Assembly: GCA_035772405.1 (NCBI GenBank) | Contig: JAYKKM010000049.1 | Coordinates: forward strand, 2,620,001-2,684,000 | Origin: Chrysogorgia sp. JL179-B06 | Taxonomy: Eukaryota; Cnidaria; Anthozoa; Scleralcyonacea; Chrysogorgiidae | Direction: 5' to 3' | Length of the DNA: 64,000 nt | Part shown: positions 1 through 48,579 of the stretch, one piece after another | Layout of the letters: each line of letters opens with the position of its first letter | Position numbering within the stretch: position 1 is the stretch's first letter | The notes under the pieces: generated by a model | Databases searched by the model: none | What the model saw: the letters and a program-made list of their open reading frames with translations, nothing else | What the model was told of the DNA's origin: nothing | Made by a program: the position numbers and the translations under genes

Positions 1-2120
1 TCATTTCATATACACTTTAATAACCACAAAAAACCGCAAGCTTTTCTCAGTGATCTTCGGACGAATGGTTAGAGCAGTTCATCGTGAATGATAAAGACAA
101 TAAAAGACATAAGGCTTAGCCATAGGCGTACGGGCAAAATTTTGTAGCGGGGCTGTGCATAACTTGCCCAAAATGCACGTTTTTCATTAATGTATATGAA
201 CATGCATTGGAAACATGTACATTAGGGTGGTCCGGGGTCATGCTCCCCCGAGAAAATTTTTGAATTTTTGATTCCCTGAAAGTGTATTTCCTGCAATTCG
301 AGGGCACTTTTCTCGTTTTTTCAGCCGCGGCAGTGTGCGGGATTCGAAGTATTTAATTACCGTTAAAGTAGCCTGCGAGCAGGCTCTCTGCGGGTTGGGG
401 CGGGCGGTTTGCGCAGGCTACCGTTAAAGTAACACAGATTTTCCAAATTTAGACCGCGACGCGCATAGGGAATGCGTTGCCCGACGGCAGAAGAGAAGGA
501 AGGAAAAGCAATTAGCCACAAAACCAAATGTATTAGGTATATTCAAGTTGAATATACGAGATTATGTTTGGACAAGGCCTGGCCATTGCTAAACGATGAA
601 CAACAATGAAATCCCAGATTTCCCTCAATGAGAATCCGTTATAATGTCATTAAGTTGCATTGAAATATTAAAATAATTTAATACAGGACCCTTTTGGCCC
701 GAATGAAAAGACCATTTCTGCCCGAATAGAGCTAATTTTTCGGACAACTGTGGGGCTGAAGCCGCTTTGCCTTTCTTTTGCCAGCCCCTCTTGCCTATTT
801 TCTAGACCTTTACATATCTATTCTAGTGATAAAAATACTATATTACAGGGCTAGGGCCTTCCTAGAAACCTAAATAAGTTTATTATTTCCGTGATTCGAG
901 AAAATGAAATTTTGGTATCCGTGACTCGTGATTTTCTCCGCCCGTGAACCGTGTCAGGGACCCCCTGTACGACCCCCTCTTCAACGACGCGGCCCTCAAA
1001 ACGTTAACAAGCAGTGTGAATTTAAGCATTTGAAAGAAGCCATGGTCAATTGACTACCGTATTTGATGTTTAAAGCTTGTTTCATGATCTCCAAAACGCT
1101 CCAGTTCTGCTAAAACGATTGTAGTGTTTGAGCTGAAGTCAACATTAAGCAACAGCTCTCACCACTCAGCGAGTTCACGTCTCCCTGAAGACGTGAAAAA
1201 TGAAAATATGTTCAGAGTTGCGTTGTAAATAGAACGAGGACGATATTGAGAATACTCTTGGGACTACAAATTATTCATTCTCTTTGTTCGCATGAAGAAT
1301 TGTTTTGAAGGCCGCGAAGTTGCCGCGTCATCGAGGTTGCCGAACAGTATAGGGACTTTAAGATCTAGGTTTTTATGTAACTTTTACTCAACCAACTCAC
1401 GTTTGGAGTGTAAATTTATACTCTTACATGTCTGTTGTTCTCGAATCACAACGTTTTTGAATTGAACACTGCAGCACATGTCAATTTCTGGTGAATACAC
1501 GTATATGAACGATTGGAATCGTCCCAAAATTCAATTCTCCGCGGTGAAAATACGAACGCCAATCTAAATGCTCTTTGACATGTTAATCAGTCAAACTTCT
1601 AACCACGGTTCGCGGTTAACAAAAAGAACGCCAATCTAAAACTCTCTAAAGTTTCTGAATCAGCTATCGTCTCTCTGGTACATGTTCTGTGGTTGGACGA
1701 GCAAAACACGGATTAACCGAGTATTAACAATACGTGCATGCCAGTTACTTATACTGTATATAGGTCAAAGGCTATTCTGCTTTCTCTTTCACAGGACACG
1801 AAAAACAACGTACATTACCTAAAACTTGTAAGTCTTGACACCATTTGGAGCCGAAGGGCGAACTTCTCAAGCATCAATTGGTCAGCAAAAAATCAAAGTG
1901 TATGTCAAGAGACGGCCACACACGCCATTTGATTCCTTCTTCTTCGAAGTACCGCTGCAACTGCGTTGAGAACAGATTGCTTTCACCAAGCTGATTTCCC
2001 TGGAGTATAAAACTGATAAAATTGCTTGCTCATGGGTTGCCGCAGATTAATGAGCATAAAATTCCCAGGCGAATTGACGACAATCCATAAGCGAGCCAAC
2101 CGCATAATTTGTTAGGCAAT
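1..2120. other. Intergenic sequence without a recognised gene
   Basis: Only short ORFs occur and none resembles a known family. Short inverted and dispersed-repeat fragments may be present. Nothing can be named with support. Confidence 0.5.
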
Positions 2121-2560
2121 CTACAGGGTGTATAAAAAAAACGCGACCTTTAGAAATTAACCTATTGTTGTTAAGCACAAGATTTTATGCTCCTGGGAAT
2201 TTAAAATAGCTTCTAATCGTATGAAGAAGCATAACTGCATAACAAAGTACTAATTAGTCATATCATCAGTTCGAATAAAAATGGTTCAACTGACCACAGA
2301 GCAACGAGTTTTTACTGTTTTACATTATACCGAAACTCAATGTACTCACTCAATGTAAAAACTCGTTGCTCTGTAGTCAGTTGAACCATTTTTATTCGAA
2401 CTGATGATATGACTAATTAGTACTTTGACAATTTGTTATGCAGTTATGCTCCTTCATACGATTATAGAAGCTATTTTAAATTCCGAGGTGCATAAAATCT
2501 TGTGCTTAACAACAATAGGTTATTTTCTAAAGGTCGCGTTTTTTTTTATACACCCTGTAG
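2121..2560. mobile_element. Palindromic MITE, ACAGGGTGTAT family, copy 1
   Basis: The two halves are near-perfect inverted copies. It begins CTACAGGGTGTATAAAA and ends TATACACCCTGTAG. The same termini and inner sequence recur at 6855-7190, 56560-56843, 56844-57298 and 58673-58989. No coding capacity. The termini and possible TA targets suggest a Tc1/mariner-type source; this is inferred. Confidence 0.85.
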
Positions 2561-2631
2561 ATATCTTAGCTGATTCTTATATAAGTGAAAAAGACACCAC
2601 TGTGTACATATAGGCGTTGTTACACTGTGGA

Positions 2632-4336
2632 ATGTTTCATGCAACTTGTCTCGCAATGGCTCAATCTGCTATACGTTGCAGTTGCATGAAAGGGGTTGTT
2701 ACACTGGGCAACGTTTCGCAATCTTTGTGTTTGTCACAAGGTACGCATGAGCAGCGAATCGCCAAATAGGAAAATTGGGAGGGTCCGTCTCTGTAAAGAA
2801 CGGAAACCGAAATCGCCGAAATATGCATTGATAAATCTCGTTTATGTCACACTTATTTGTCACGATTCATTGGCACTGCTCGTTGTAATATTTTAAAGTT
2901 CCAAATATATAATGCCAGTGTGGCTACGCGCTCGATTATTAACAATGAAAAGGCCACAAATGTGGAAAATAAAGGGATTTTTTTACAATTGATCAAAAGT
3001 TAAACTTCCCAGGTAAGTCAAAAGTATTTTCATAGCTGTTTATTATAAGTAATAGAAATAGGTTATTAGCTATTAAACGTCCCGGCTCGATGAGGGTCAT
3101 TTAGTAAAATTCCCGAGGGCCGAAGGCCCGAGGGAATTTTACTAAATGACCCGAATCGAGCGGGACGTTTAATGGTTAATGCACCTCTTTTTATGCTATT
3201 CCTTTGTAATATAATGGTTTGCGGGTATTTCTTTTGTTCTCACAGGGCCATTAACAACTAATCTACCGTATCAAAATTAATTTTGGCGAAATTTCTGACG
3301 AGGTTCCTCGAACTCGTGTTGAGCGGTCTTTGAATGATTTAATTAAAATTCATTTTTCGTAATCGTACCTCCGTTGGCGTCAAACCGGGTATGATTAGTT
3401 CTAATCAGACCTGGTTTGTCGTCAACGGAGGTAAGATTAGCAAAAATGGTATAATGAGATATATTAGTTGTTAATGCCCTGTGAGAACAAAAGAAATACC
3501 CGCAAACATTATATTATTGTTAATATCACATATCTACAGTATATCAGGGTAAAATTATGCCCCATTCTCTAAATCAGTTTCATTAAATGTAACAAGCAGT
3601 CTTACAATAAAATAAACCTATAGTAAAGTATTATACACATTTGCACTATTATTCAACAGCCTGACTTTTCACATAAGCCCAGCTGCAAACATATACATGT
3701 GTAAGCAAGTTATTGTATCTGATCTCCTAAAGGTGAATCACAGTCACTAGTGCGTAGCAATAATTTGTGAAATATGTGTACTAGCAAGTATCAATTAATA
3801 CAAAAGAAGGAAATTACCTCAATATCACAATCTTCTTCGTCGCGTCTCCATGTTGTAAACATTCGGCGGGAAATAAGCATTTTTGGCGGTTTTTAGCGAC
3901 TCATTTCAGCAGTTTTTAGCGAGGTTTTTCGGCGACTTCCAGATTCGGTTTCGGTCATTTCGGTTTCCGTTCATTACAGAGACCCAAATTGGAAGACGAA
4001 TTGCAGATGGGGATGTTGTAAAAATTGCTGCACTCATTGCAGAACTCGATTCTACTTTCCGCAACGATTGCAGCAATTTAATATGTGTCGCAATTACATG
4101 TTTAATTACATGTTTCATGAATGTTTCAGCGTTGCACAATGTAACACCTCCATCTGCAACTTGTCTCGCAACTTTCCTCTTTGGTGACTCAGTGCTCATG
4201 CGTACCTTGTCACAAACACAAAGATTGCGAAAATTTGCAAGTCAAATTGCCTGAAACATTGCCTAGCGTAACACCCCCCTTTCATGCAACTGCAACGTAG
4301 CAGATTGAGCCGTTGCGAGACAAGTTATCATGAACA
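2632..4336. mobile_element. Inverted-repeat DNA element of about 1.7 kb, unclassified
   Basis: Sequence at 2632-2835 recurs inverted at about 3910-4336: the segment around TTGTGTTTGTCACAAGGTAC, the GTTGCAGTTGCATGAAAGGG segment, and the GAACGGAAACCGAAAT segment. Another MITE (3061-3520) lies inside. The small ORFs in the right arm overlap on both strands and look like chance. Confidence 0.6.
3061..3520. mobile_element. MITE with CACAGGGCCATTAACAAC block, copy 1
   Basis: The left part (about 3066-3178) is an almost perfect palindrome centred on GGCCGAAGGCC. The rest is an inverted pair carrying GCGGGTATTTCTTTTGTTCT and its complement around a hairpin containing ACCTCCGTTG. A second copy in the opposite orientation lies at 12986-13790. 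It is nested in the 1.7-kb element. Confidence 0.7.
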
Positions 4337-4571
4337 TCGGTCAGTAGCACATGAATTACATGAAATTAATATAAAGGTCATTTCAAATAAAGCCACTGAA
4401 ATTGTAAAACTGTAGAAAAGTGGTGTACCCATCTCAGTTATATCATGATACGCGAAACGAGCTGTTAGATTATTTGTTAAAATTACAAGAGAGAGAGAAG
4501 ACTCATTTTGAATCAGAATTTGCCCGCTCAATAGCTTTGTTCCGCCGTGAGTTAAAATGGCTGACGTTTCA

Positions 4572-5075
4572 TATAAGTATCCCGAATTCAAAACATATAT
4601 AGTCCTAACCTAAGCTAACCCTAATGCTAACGCTAACTCTTACGATAATGCTTTATGTGTTAATATATACACTGCTGTAGTGAATGTGGGAGAGCTTGGC
4701 GTATAGACAGACGATACATGGACGATCGTCAAGCTCGTATCCTCAGAAAAATTATTCTCGGAGTCCCGGACAGGAATCGAACCTGTAACCTTCTGATTGC
4801 CGGTGAGACGCTCTAATAATTGAGCCACTGAGAGAAGGTTACAATGATGGAGAGCGACAATATATGTACTACCTATGCGGCAGTCACTATATATCGGTAA
4901 TGTGTCAATATATACACTGCTGTAGTGAATGTGGGAGAGCCTGGAGTAGACAGACGATACATGGACGATCGTCAAGTTCGTATCCTTTACATGTATTTTA
5001 GAAATAACAGTTTAATTTCGAATTTTAATACCGATAGTCTATGTGACGTAATATCGGGATTTATATGAAATTTTA
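4572..5075. repeat. Dispersed repeat with telomere-like CCTAA block, copy 1
   Basis: The order is a degenerate CCTAA-type block, then CTTACGATAATGCTTTATG, then TAGAAATAACAG, then a GATAGTCTATGTGACG tail. The same order recurs at 13790-14035 and 51478-51630. A tRNA-like SINE interrupts this copy after CTTTATG. Confidence 0.65.
4659..4992 (-). mobile_element. tRNA-derived SINE (family 1)
   Basis: On the minus strand, 4764-4836 reads as a tRNA-like head with an A box (GTGGCTCAATTATTAGAGC), an Ala-like anticodon loop (CCGGCAA) and a B box (GGTTCGATTCC). The acceptor stem does not pair well, so this is not a functional tRNA. The flank beginning ATATACACTGCTGTAG occurs twice (near 4665 and 4912). 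A plus-strand relative lies at 20877-21110. Confidence 0.7.
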
Positions 5076-5411
5076 CCCGTTAAAATGGTTCCAAGCCTTG
5101 TACATAAAAAGAGGAGTTCTTATCAGAAGTGAAATGCTGCTATTGAGTATTGGCGCAGTGTTGAGGATCAGGCACGCCAGCAAAATAATCAGCGAGAAAT
5201 TTTCTATAGCATGACTGGATCAAATAAATAGAATCTAAACCACGTACGGTACAATCATATTGCGCGTTTATAATGTCAAAATTCAATATGACCATTTGAA
5301 CGACATACATCGAATTCGAACAACATTTACTCGAAACGAGCAAGCCTCGAGAAGTTATAAATTTTCCATTCAAGCGACACTTGCCAAATCGAACTTCACG
5401 TTTGTGATATT

Positions 5412-5625
5412 TTGTACTATTATACTATTGCTATTATACTATTACTATTATACTATTACTATTACTATTATACTATTACTATTACTATTACTATTACTAT
5501 TACTATTACTATTACTATTACTATTATACTATTACTATTATACTATTACTATTATGCTATTACTATTATACTATTACTATATTACTATACTATTACTATT
5601 ATACTATTGCTATTGCCATTATTAA
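5412..5625. repeat. ATT/ACT trinucleotide-type microsatellite
   Basis: Runs of TTACTA and TTATAC alternate over about 210 bp. Apparent Leu/Tyr/Thr-Ile ORFs here are artefacts of the repeat. Confidence 0.9.
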
Positions 5626-5960
5626 GAAATGTAAAGTGTGAAGACGGTCCCATGTTATTGTACACATACAATGGACGAGTGAAGAAATTTCTCAACCATG
5701 TTCTCTTCGTACTGTTAGTGAATTGGCGGCCAATAGAAGAAAACAATTCTATGCAGAATGATACGCAATAAACGTCTCTCTCTTTGAATATTTTGCATGC
5801 GAAAACTGACAAACAATTCGCTGCCGTGCTTGCTATTTGCGTCACCTGCTCACGTTCGTCTTGTTCGATCTCATCTATGCAAGGTAAAACTCTCAGTCTC
5901 AGCATTTGCATTATTCAACTGAGAGCCCGCAGACTAATATATATATATATATATTTGCAG

Positions 5961-6079
5961 TAATATTTACAAACCGAGTCAGAGGGCTTTATCGGTGTAT
6001 AAAGACGCGAGCCGAAGGCGAGCGGCTTTAGACACTGATAAAGCTGTAAATGACTTCTAAAATTCACCTTTTGTCTTGC
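5961..6079. mobile_element. Palindromic MITE (AAACCGAGTCAGAG family), copy 1
   Basis: A hairpin with TTTACA at both ends and GGCTTTATC arms around a GAGCCGAAGGCGAG loop. It is the inverse of the element at 58425-58554. Both copies abut a TA tract on the same side, suggesting a preference for, or generation of, TA repeats. Confidence 0.7.
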
Positions 6080-6854
6080 CAGCCACTGAAATAATAAGAG
6101 GATTACGCATCACAATGGTTCTATTGTTGTTATCGTTCATTGAACTGTCAGAAAGTTAGTGGTTGAATGACAGAAACAGCAATGGTGCGTGCAATGCCAT
6201 TTAGCCTTGCGTTTTCAATATTCAAATTTGACTGCATTTGTTTCGATCCAGCGAAGGAGGTGCACAGAAAAGTGGTGAAAGCTTCGGCAGACTTCCCGCT
6301 TAGCAGTGAGCTAAACAGATGAGGAACTTCGCTAGTCGATAATATATTCTTCATAGAGCCATAAACAAGCCGTACCGTGATATATTTTTTTCGACAAGAT
6401 TTACAAAGAGAAGCTTGAAATATTGTTATTTAAGACTATATTCGACAGATAAATAAATGCACGTTGGTTATTGCTGATGGGTAGTAATTTAATGAAGCGA
6501 ATTGTTAGAACCTGAGATAGCAACAGATAATTTCGTATCTAGCTTATAGGTAGTTTAAGGAAGATTGTTTTGGAATGTCTGTCGCTGTGGAAGAAGCGGT
6601 ATTTTGTGGTAATAATTTTTTTAAATATCAGAGACCGTAGCTTAGACACGTTTTTCTATTATGGTGAGGTATAGATATATTTTTAACAAGCGAAAAGTAC
6701 CGATTAATGGGCGAAAATTGGCTTATCCAGCGACAAACTTGTGTAATTTTGAAAGATTTAATGTTCTAAATCTTCTGTAGATCAACCCGGTTTATTCATT
6801 TAAACATGCATCATGTGATCTATATATACATATTAAATGAATCTGCGGCGGTCT

Positions 6855-7190
6855 ACAGGGTGTATCAAAAAAGCGCAACCTCGGAATTTCCCAAGAAATC
6901 CACTGTGTTCTTAAACAAAAAAGATTTTCGCCCCTGGGAATTTAAAATAGCTTGTAATCGTATTCCAGGGGCATAACTGTCTAATTACTACAAACTCGAC
7001 AGAATCGAATCGAAATTTTGCATTTATTTAATGGTAAGTTGTTTATTTATTAGCAATTCGACAGTTATGCCCTTGGAATACGATTAGAAGCTACTTTAAA
7101 TTCCCAGAGGCCTAAAATCTTTTGTGCTAATAAAAACAAAGTGGATTTCTTGGGAAATTCCGAGGTTGCGCTTTTTTTTATACACCCTGT
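6855..7190. mobile_element. Palindromic MITE, ACAGGGTGTAT family, copy 2
   Basis: The termini are ACAGGGTGTATCAAAA and TACACCCTGT. The arms share GCGCAACCTCGGAATTTCCC with the copy at 58673-58989, forming a subfamily. Confidence 0.85.
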
Positions 7191-7299
7191 TTATCACGGT
7201 ATAAAGGGTCATCATGTGACGGATTTCAATGGATTTCATTGGACGATTATCTCATGAATTATTAATGAATTTTAGAAATATATATATATATATATTATA

Positions 7300-7332
7300 G
7301 TCTGACGAAGGCTGTCACATGCAGTCGAAAAT
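7300..7332 (+). ncRNA. Hammerhead-like motif (variant)
   Basis: CTGACGA (7302-7308) is followed by a 5-bp stem II (GGCTG/CAGTC) and GAAAA (7327-7331). This fits the CUGANGA...GAAA core. A convincing stem III and cleavage triplet were not identified, so this may be a decayed copy. Confidence 0.4.
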
Positions 7333-7386
7333 TTATTAAATTGGTTTATAGTTGGTTTTGGGTCGTGGCCTGTTATTTTGTTATCT

Positions 7387-7387
7387 A

Positions 7388-7428
<41 letters not shown>
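7387..7428. repeat. TA dinucleotide repeat
   Basis: Uninterrupted AT/TA run directly left of a tRNA-like SINE. Confidence 0.95.
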
Positions 7429-7430
<2 letters not shown>

Positions 7431-7432
<2 letters not shown>

Positions 7433-7640
7433 ATGATGTAAATGGCTACTCCGAGTGACGAACCATACCGGACAAGTAGAGAAAACTCTACTTGACCCGG
7501 CTGTGATTCGAACCCGCGACCTTCGGTTTGCTAGTCCGACGCTCTATCGACTGAGCTAGAGGTCAAATTGGGAGCAGGAACTGATTGCAGGAATTGATAT
7601 CTGATTGCAGATATATAGATGGACACTCTATTACATCGTC
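7431..7640 (-). mobile_element. tRNA-derived SINE (family 2)
   Basis: On the minus strand the tRNA-like head (about 7490-7566) has an A box (CTAGCTCAGTCGATAGAGCG), an anticodon loop CTAGCAA and a B box (GGTTCGAATC). It shares a GAACCATACCGG segment with the copies at 43961-44400. Confidence 0.65.
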
Positions 7641-7982
7641 CACTATGATACCGTGGCGATCGTGGCGACCAAATGGAAACCAGGCTTAAGGTTTAGCGCG
7701 TGAGAAATCTTCTTCCAATGTCGTTGCTGACACTCTTGCTGAAATATATAATCTTGTAACTTATATTGCGCTACTTATATTGCACTCTTGCTTATATTAT
7801 ATTTACTTATATTATGCTTGTAACTTATATTGCACTCTTGCTGATATATATAATCTTGTAACTTATATTGCGCTACTTCGTGTAAGTTTAACTAAACTGT
7901 TTTACAAACAAACGATGTAAACAAAAACCTCGAACATGCGCAGAACGGACTGTACGTCTGACGTCACCTCACGTCTGAGATA

Positions 7983-8447
7983 CTGCAGTCAAAATACAAG
8001 TGGAGTTCATATGAAAGATCTTACTGTCTTTAGTTTATTTCCAAAGTTTCACCATTCAAATTAATTAAATTAAGATATCGCAATTTGGAGTTGGAGAGTT
8101 TGCCGAATTTCGACTCCACATCCTGAGTGCTTCTATCTCGTATTATGCCTAAGAAGCTCCTCTACTTTCCCGAATAAGGAAATAAATAGTTTATTTCGAC
8201 TAATTTTCATCCAAAGAGCACTCACAACAGGCTATGACTATAGGTGATCGCCATCAAAATAACTCCACCGCCGATAAAGAGCACTCAATGATAACATATT
8301 TTCAAAACAAATATGGCGTCCAAATTCTCAACTTCAACTAGCCATATCTTCTAAACTAAATTGATAGGAATGCTGAAACTTTGGGAATAAACTAAAGTCA
8401 GTGAGATCTTTCATATGAACGTCATTTGAATTTTGACTGGAGTACCT
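7983..8447. mobile_element. Inverted-repeat MITE (CATATGAAAGATCTTACTG family), copy 1
   Basis: About 90-bp terminal arms are inverted copies, from GCAGTCAAAATACAAGTGG at the left to TTTTGACTGG at the right. A related copy lies at 54640-55425. It lies downstream of the M13 stop codon. Confidence 0.65.
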
Positions 8448-8888
8448 CTTTCAACGTATTTTCAAATCATATTCACAACCGTTTCACTGCACGAATCTCG
8501 TATTTCGTAAAAACATTTACATATACACTGTATTTACAAAGCCCCAAGTATTGTACTTGACCAACTTTCTACCGCACAGTTTGCCAACAAATAAATGGAA
8601 TATACTGAAGGGAATTGGTGTAGTACCGACATAGTGTCTAGGAGGTCTAACGTTTTGAGCGGAGTCCCAATTCGTCAGAGAGTAGACCTCGTACGCACTA
8701 TTTCAGCAGTACACCAACCTTTTGGAGTATTCGATTTGTATTTTTACACTGCCTAAGCAGCACAATACTTTCATTACTAACATACAGTCTTCTTTTGCCG
8801 ACCATCCTTGTTGTCACTGGGAAATACAGAATAGCAACAGCGCAAACGTCTCTTCTAATCCCACTTTGATCCCACTAAGTTTTATAGG

Positions 8889-45101
<36,213 letters not shown>

Positions 45102-45404
45102 GCTAGCCCAAGACAGATAAGACACTCCTGCCCTGTCGATAAAGGCGTTCCTTATACAGAAGCTGGAACGGCGAGTGATCCAAACAACAAGGGGATTTGT
45201 TGCGCTTCTGATGAAAGACGCCCCGATACATGTCATCGGTTGAAATGTTTACCTCAAAACATTCAGCCCTATTGTGTCTAGGACGCATTGTGCAAACTAA
45301 ACGGCGTTTTTCAAATACTTATCGCATAAGCTCTAAAAGTTGGTGTACGGCCAAAATAGCGAGTATACGTTAATAAGAAGTTATTTAGACGGTTACATTT
45401 CACT

Positions 45405-45445
45405 CTCTGAAGAAGGGCCTTCGCTCGAAACGTTAGGGCAGCTCC
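45405..45445 (+). ncRNA. Hammerhead-like motif (CUGAAGA variant)
   Basis: CTGAAGA (45407-45413), a 4-bp stem GGGC/GCTC with a CTTC loop, then GAAAC (45427-45431) and a short self-complementary AACGTT. It fits CUGANGA...GAAA, but the cleavage triplet is unclear. A decayed relative lies on the minus strand at 8652-8678. Confidence 0.45.
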
Positions 45446-45704
45446 TACACACTATTTAGGCAGAACACCAAACTTTTAGAGTTTTCGATTTGTATTTCTG
45501 CGTACGCATCACACTACATACACACATATACATATACATATATATTTATATCTCAAACTTTCTAAATTTACACAACTGCCGTTGAATTTACACTAGTCTA
45601 CTGCCGTTAAATTTAAATAGTTTGAAATATAAATATATTAAGCTCTACAATATATTGTATCGAGCACTCTAGTACTTCCAGAAGATTTATTTACCATCTA
45701 TATA

Positions 45705-45765
45705 GTTCAATTTACATTGACACGTGTTTCGCCGTACCACAGCTCATCAGTGTAGCTTGGAACAA
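45705..45765 (-). ncRNA. Type I hammerhead ribozyme, solitary copy
   Basis: On the minus strand CTGATGA (45750-45744), stem II GCTGT/ACGGC, GAAAC, CACGTG stem III and GTC (45721-45719). TACA before the core pairs with TGTA after GTC (stem I). It is nearly the same as the two retrozyme ribozymes at 47.1 and 47.4 kb. Confidence 0.75.
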
Positions 45766-47046
45766 TCTGGATGAGAATCTGATATATATAAATAATATTA
45801 TTTTGCCTATATATATATATACTGTATATATATACTTTTTAACCTATATAGTTTTTTATCTATGCAATGTTTTAAATTAAATATTTTATCATCGCTCTAC
45901 TTTAGTATAGAGCACTCCAAAGTCATTGGTGGCAAATCCTTCGTTTTAAATTGTAATTGGCCATAAAATTGAACTAAAAAAATCAGTTAACTCGATAAAA
46001 GGTACTCATTTTATAATAATAATACCTTGAAAACACTTAAGATGACACATATTTTCTGTTTTAAATGAACTAAAAATAGGCTCCTGGCGAGACAAGACGA
46101 TTAGTACCTTCATGAAAAAGCGCAAGATATGTCATTTTAAGTAATGCACTGGCTCATCGAAAGTTCTTGAAAGCTTTTCCATAAAACTTTGTCCCTCTTC
46201 TTCATTGAAATGTTCATTGAAATGTTCATGCCTTTAGAAGTAGGGTTAGCCTTTCTTTATTTGATGGTTAGGAATAGAGTTTTAATTTGGGTTATTTAAA
46301 AATGTATCTATATGCATAACCTCGACGCAAAATTGTAGACTCGAGCGCGTTTTGATCTCGCACCTTCCGCTCCGCTGCTCTACCAGTCAACACTTTTCCG
46401 TGGTAATTAGTGATGTTTCTCAAATATTTGGGTTGTGGTTTTTGTTCCTGCAAAGCTTCTGAATCCTGAGAAAACATGTCATCCTTGATGTGACTATATG
46501 ACGTATAGTAAAGCGTAAAGGTGTTGAACTGCCGAGATTTTTAGCAATGAGATAGGAGCCCTTTATCAGAGTAAGACATGTTTTCATCTTACTATGATGA
46601 AGGGCTCCGCTCGAAAGTCAGTAAAACGTTCACTCTCTACTTTTTTATACGACGTATAGTCTGTGTTTATTATCTGTCTGGTACACGAAGAAAATGCCGA
46701 AATATGGCGCCATTGAAGAGCTTGTGCAGGTTGGCCGAAACGGGACCGCTCATCTCATGATGGGGACTAAAAAATTCAATTTAACTATCAGCAAGCTTTC
46801 CCTACAGACACCTAGTGTCATACTTGTTTCACAGCACTTAACATATGATAAAACGATGTTTTGTTTTTATTAAAAAAACGCCCATTCATGGATGAAATAC
46901 TGTGTGTATACGGAGGTCCTTTTGGAGTGATAATATGCCGGAAGCCATTAAAAGTTGTAAATTGAAGGTGTCCAATTTGCGAATACCAAGTCAGTAAAAG
47001 GAAAAACACTCTAAATAGTTTGGTTTCTATAGTATATAACCGGCGA

Positions 47047-47093
<47 letters not shown>

Positions 47094-47098
47094 ATATA

Positions 47099-47156
47099 GT
47101 ACAATATCTACAGACACGTGTTTCGCTGTTCCACAGCTCATCAGTGTAGCTTGGTA
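47099..47156 (-). ncRNA. Type I hammerhead ribozyme, retrozyme unit 1
   Basis: CTGATGA (47144-47138), stem II GCTGT-GGA-ACAGC, GAAAC (47124-47120), a minimal CACGTG stem III and GTC (47115-47113). Stem I is CTACA/TGTAG plus GTAC/GTAC. Such a very short stem III is known for metazoan type I ribozymes, which may act as dimers. Confidence 0.85.
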
Positions 47157-47378
47157 CAATCTAGATATGGGCACGAGTACTAATTATACACAAACGATTG
47201 CCAGTGACAACCGCTTGTGGGATAAACAGCGGTCATGCGCACATCCAGAGAGCGTGAAGCGGTATAGGGCCAGAGTGCTCAAACTACCACAAGGGTAGTG
47301 GGCGTTGCATTATCGCTAAAGGACACCTACACCAACTTCACAGAGTGCTCAACAACACCGAAGTGAAGGAGCGTAATA

Positions 47379-47436
47379 GTACAATATCTACAGACACGTG
47401 TTTCGCTGTTCCACAGCTCATCAGTGTAGCTTGGTA
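47379..47436 (-). ncRNA. Type I hammerhead ribozyme, retrozyme unit 2
   Basis: Identical to unit 1, 280 bp downstream on the plus-strand coordinate. Confidence 0.85.
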
Positions 47437-47585
47437 CAATCTAGATATGGGCACGAGTACTAATTATACACAAACGATTGCCAGTGACAACCGCTTGTGG
47501 GATAAACAGCGGTCATGCGCACATCCAGAGAGCGTGAAGCGGTATAGGGCCAGAGTGCTCAAACTACCACAAGGGTAGTGGGCGT

Positions 47586-47784
<199 letters not shown>

Positions 47785-48106
47785 GATTAGAGAGGATTTA
47801 ATATACAACTCATATACATATATGGAAAAAGTGACTGCCCCAACCACTGCCCCAATCCTGTATGGTCTCCGAATCAACGTTTCGGCGTTCTAACCTTTGA
47901 GCTATTGAGACACGGTCAGAACAGTCAGTGATATTGCCATTACATATTAAATTCGCTGCTTCTCCCGGACACCAGCAGGCAGACATCTCATGACGTAGAG
48001 TAAGGCCTCTCGAGCGCACTTCCCAGAGTAGCGAAGCGATACACAACTTCTTGTATACAGAGGGCTTTAATAATAATAATTAAGATTAGAAAGGATTTAA
48101 TATAGT

Positions 48107-48137
<31 letters not shown>

Positions 48138-48339
48138 TCCAATTACTTTCGATTAGCCAGTGCATTACTTAAAATTTCATATCTTGCGCTTTTTTGAAGG
48201 TACTACTCGTCTTGTCTCGCCAGGAGTATTTTTAGTTCATTTAAAACAGAAAATATGTGTCATCTTAAGTGTTTTCAAGGTATTATTGTTATAAAATGAG
48301 TGGCTTTTATCGACTTAACTGAATTTTTTAGTTCAATTT

Positions 48340-48475
48340 TATGGCCGTATACCACGCGCGAAACCAAATACCTGCACGCGCGAAACCAAATACCTGCACG
48401 GGCGAAACCAAATACCTGCACGCGCGAAACCAAATACCACGCACGAAACCAAATACCACGCGCGAAAACCAAGAC
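48340..48475. repeat. 23-bp minisatellite
   Basis: About six copies of CACGCGCGAAACCAAATACC with short linkers, overlapping the right edge of the inverted-repeat element. Confidence 0.85.
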
Positions 48476-48579
48476 GAGTCTGTCAACAATGGAAGAACAA
48501 CAAGACGTTTCAAGACTTTTCTAGACTTCACGTTTCAAGACAGCATTCAAGATTCTTTGGTATAATATATAATTTATAC

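Noticed and set aside
3883..4254. 123-codon plus-strand frame with a 97-codon frame opposite
   Set aside because: Both lie in the inverted arm of a transposon-like element and resemble no transposase.
4764..4836. Functional tRNA gene (also candidates at 7490-7566, 21003-21059 and 44085-44165)
   Set aside because: A and B boxes are present, but acceptor stems do not pair and each copy is part of a longer dispersed repeat, so these are SINE heads.
6148..6354. Minus-strand frame as a possible last M13 exon
   Set aside because: The true C-terminal exon with CxxW and stop is at 8889-9065; this frame has no M13 features.
47020..47578. Two related plus-strand ORFs ending ARVLKLPQG
   Set aside because: They are copies of one another because of the retrozyme duplication and run antisense to the ribozymes. 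No protein family is recognised.
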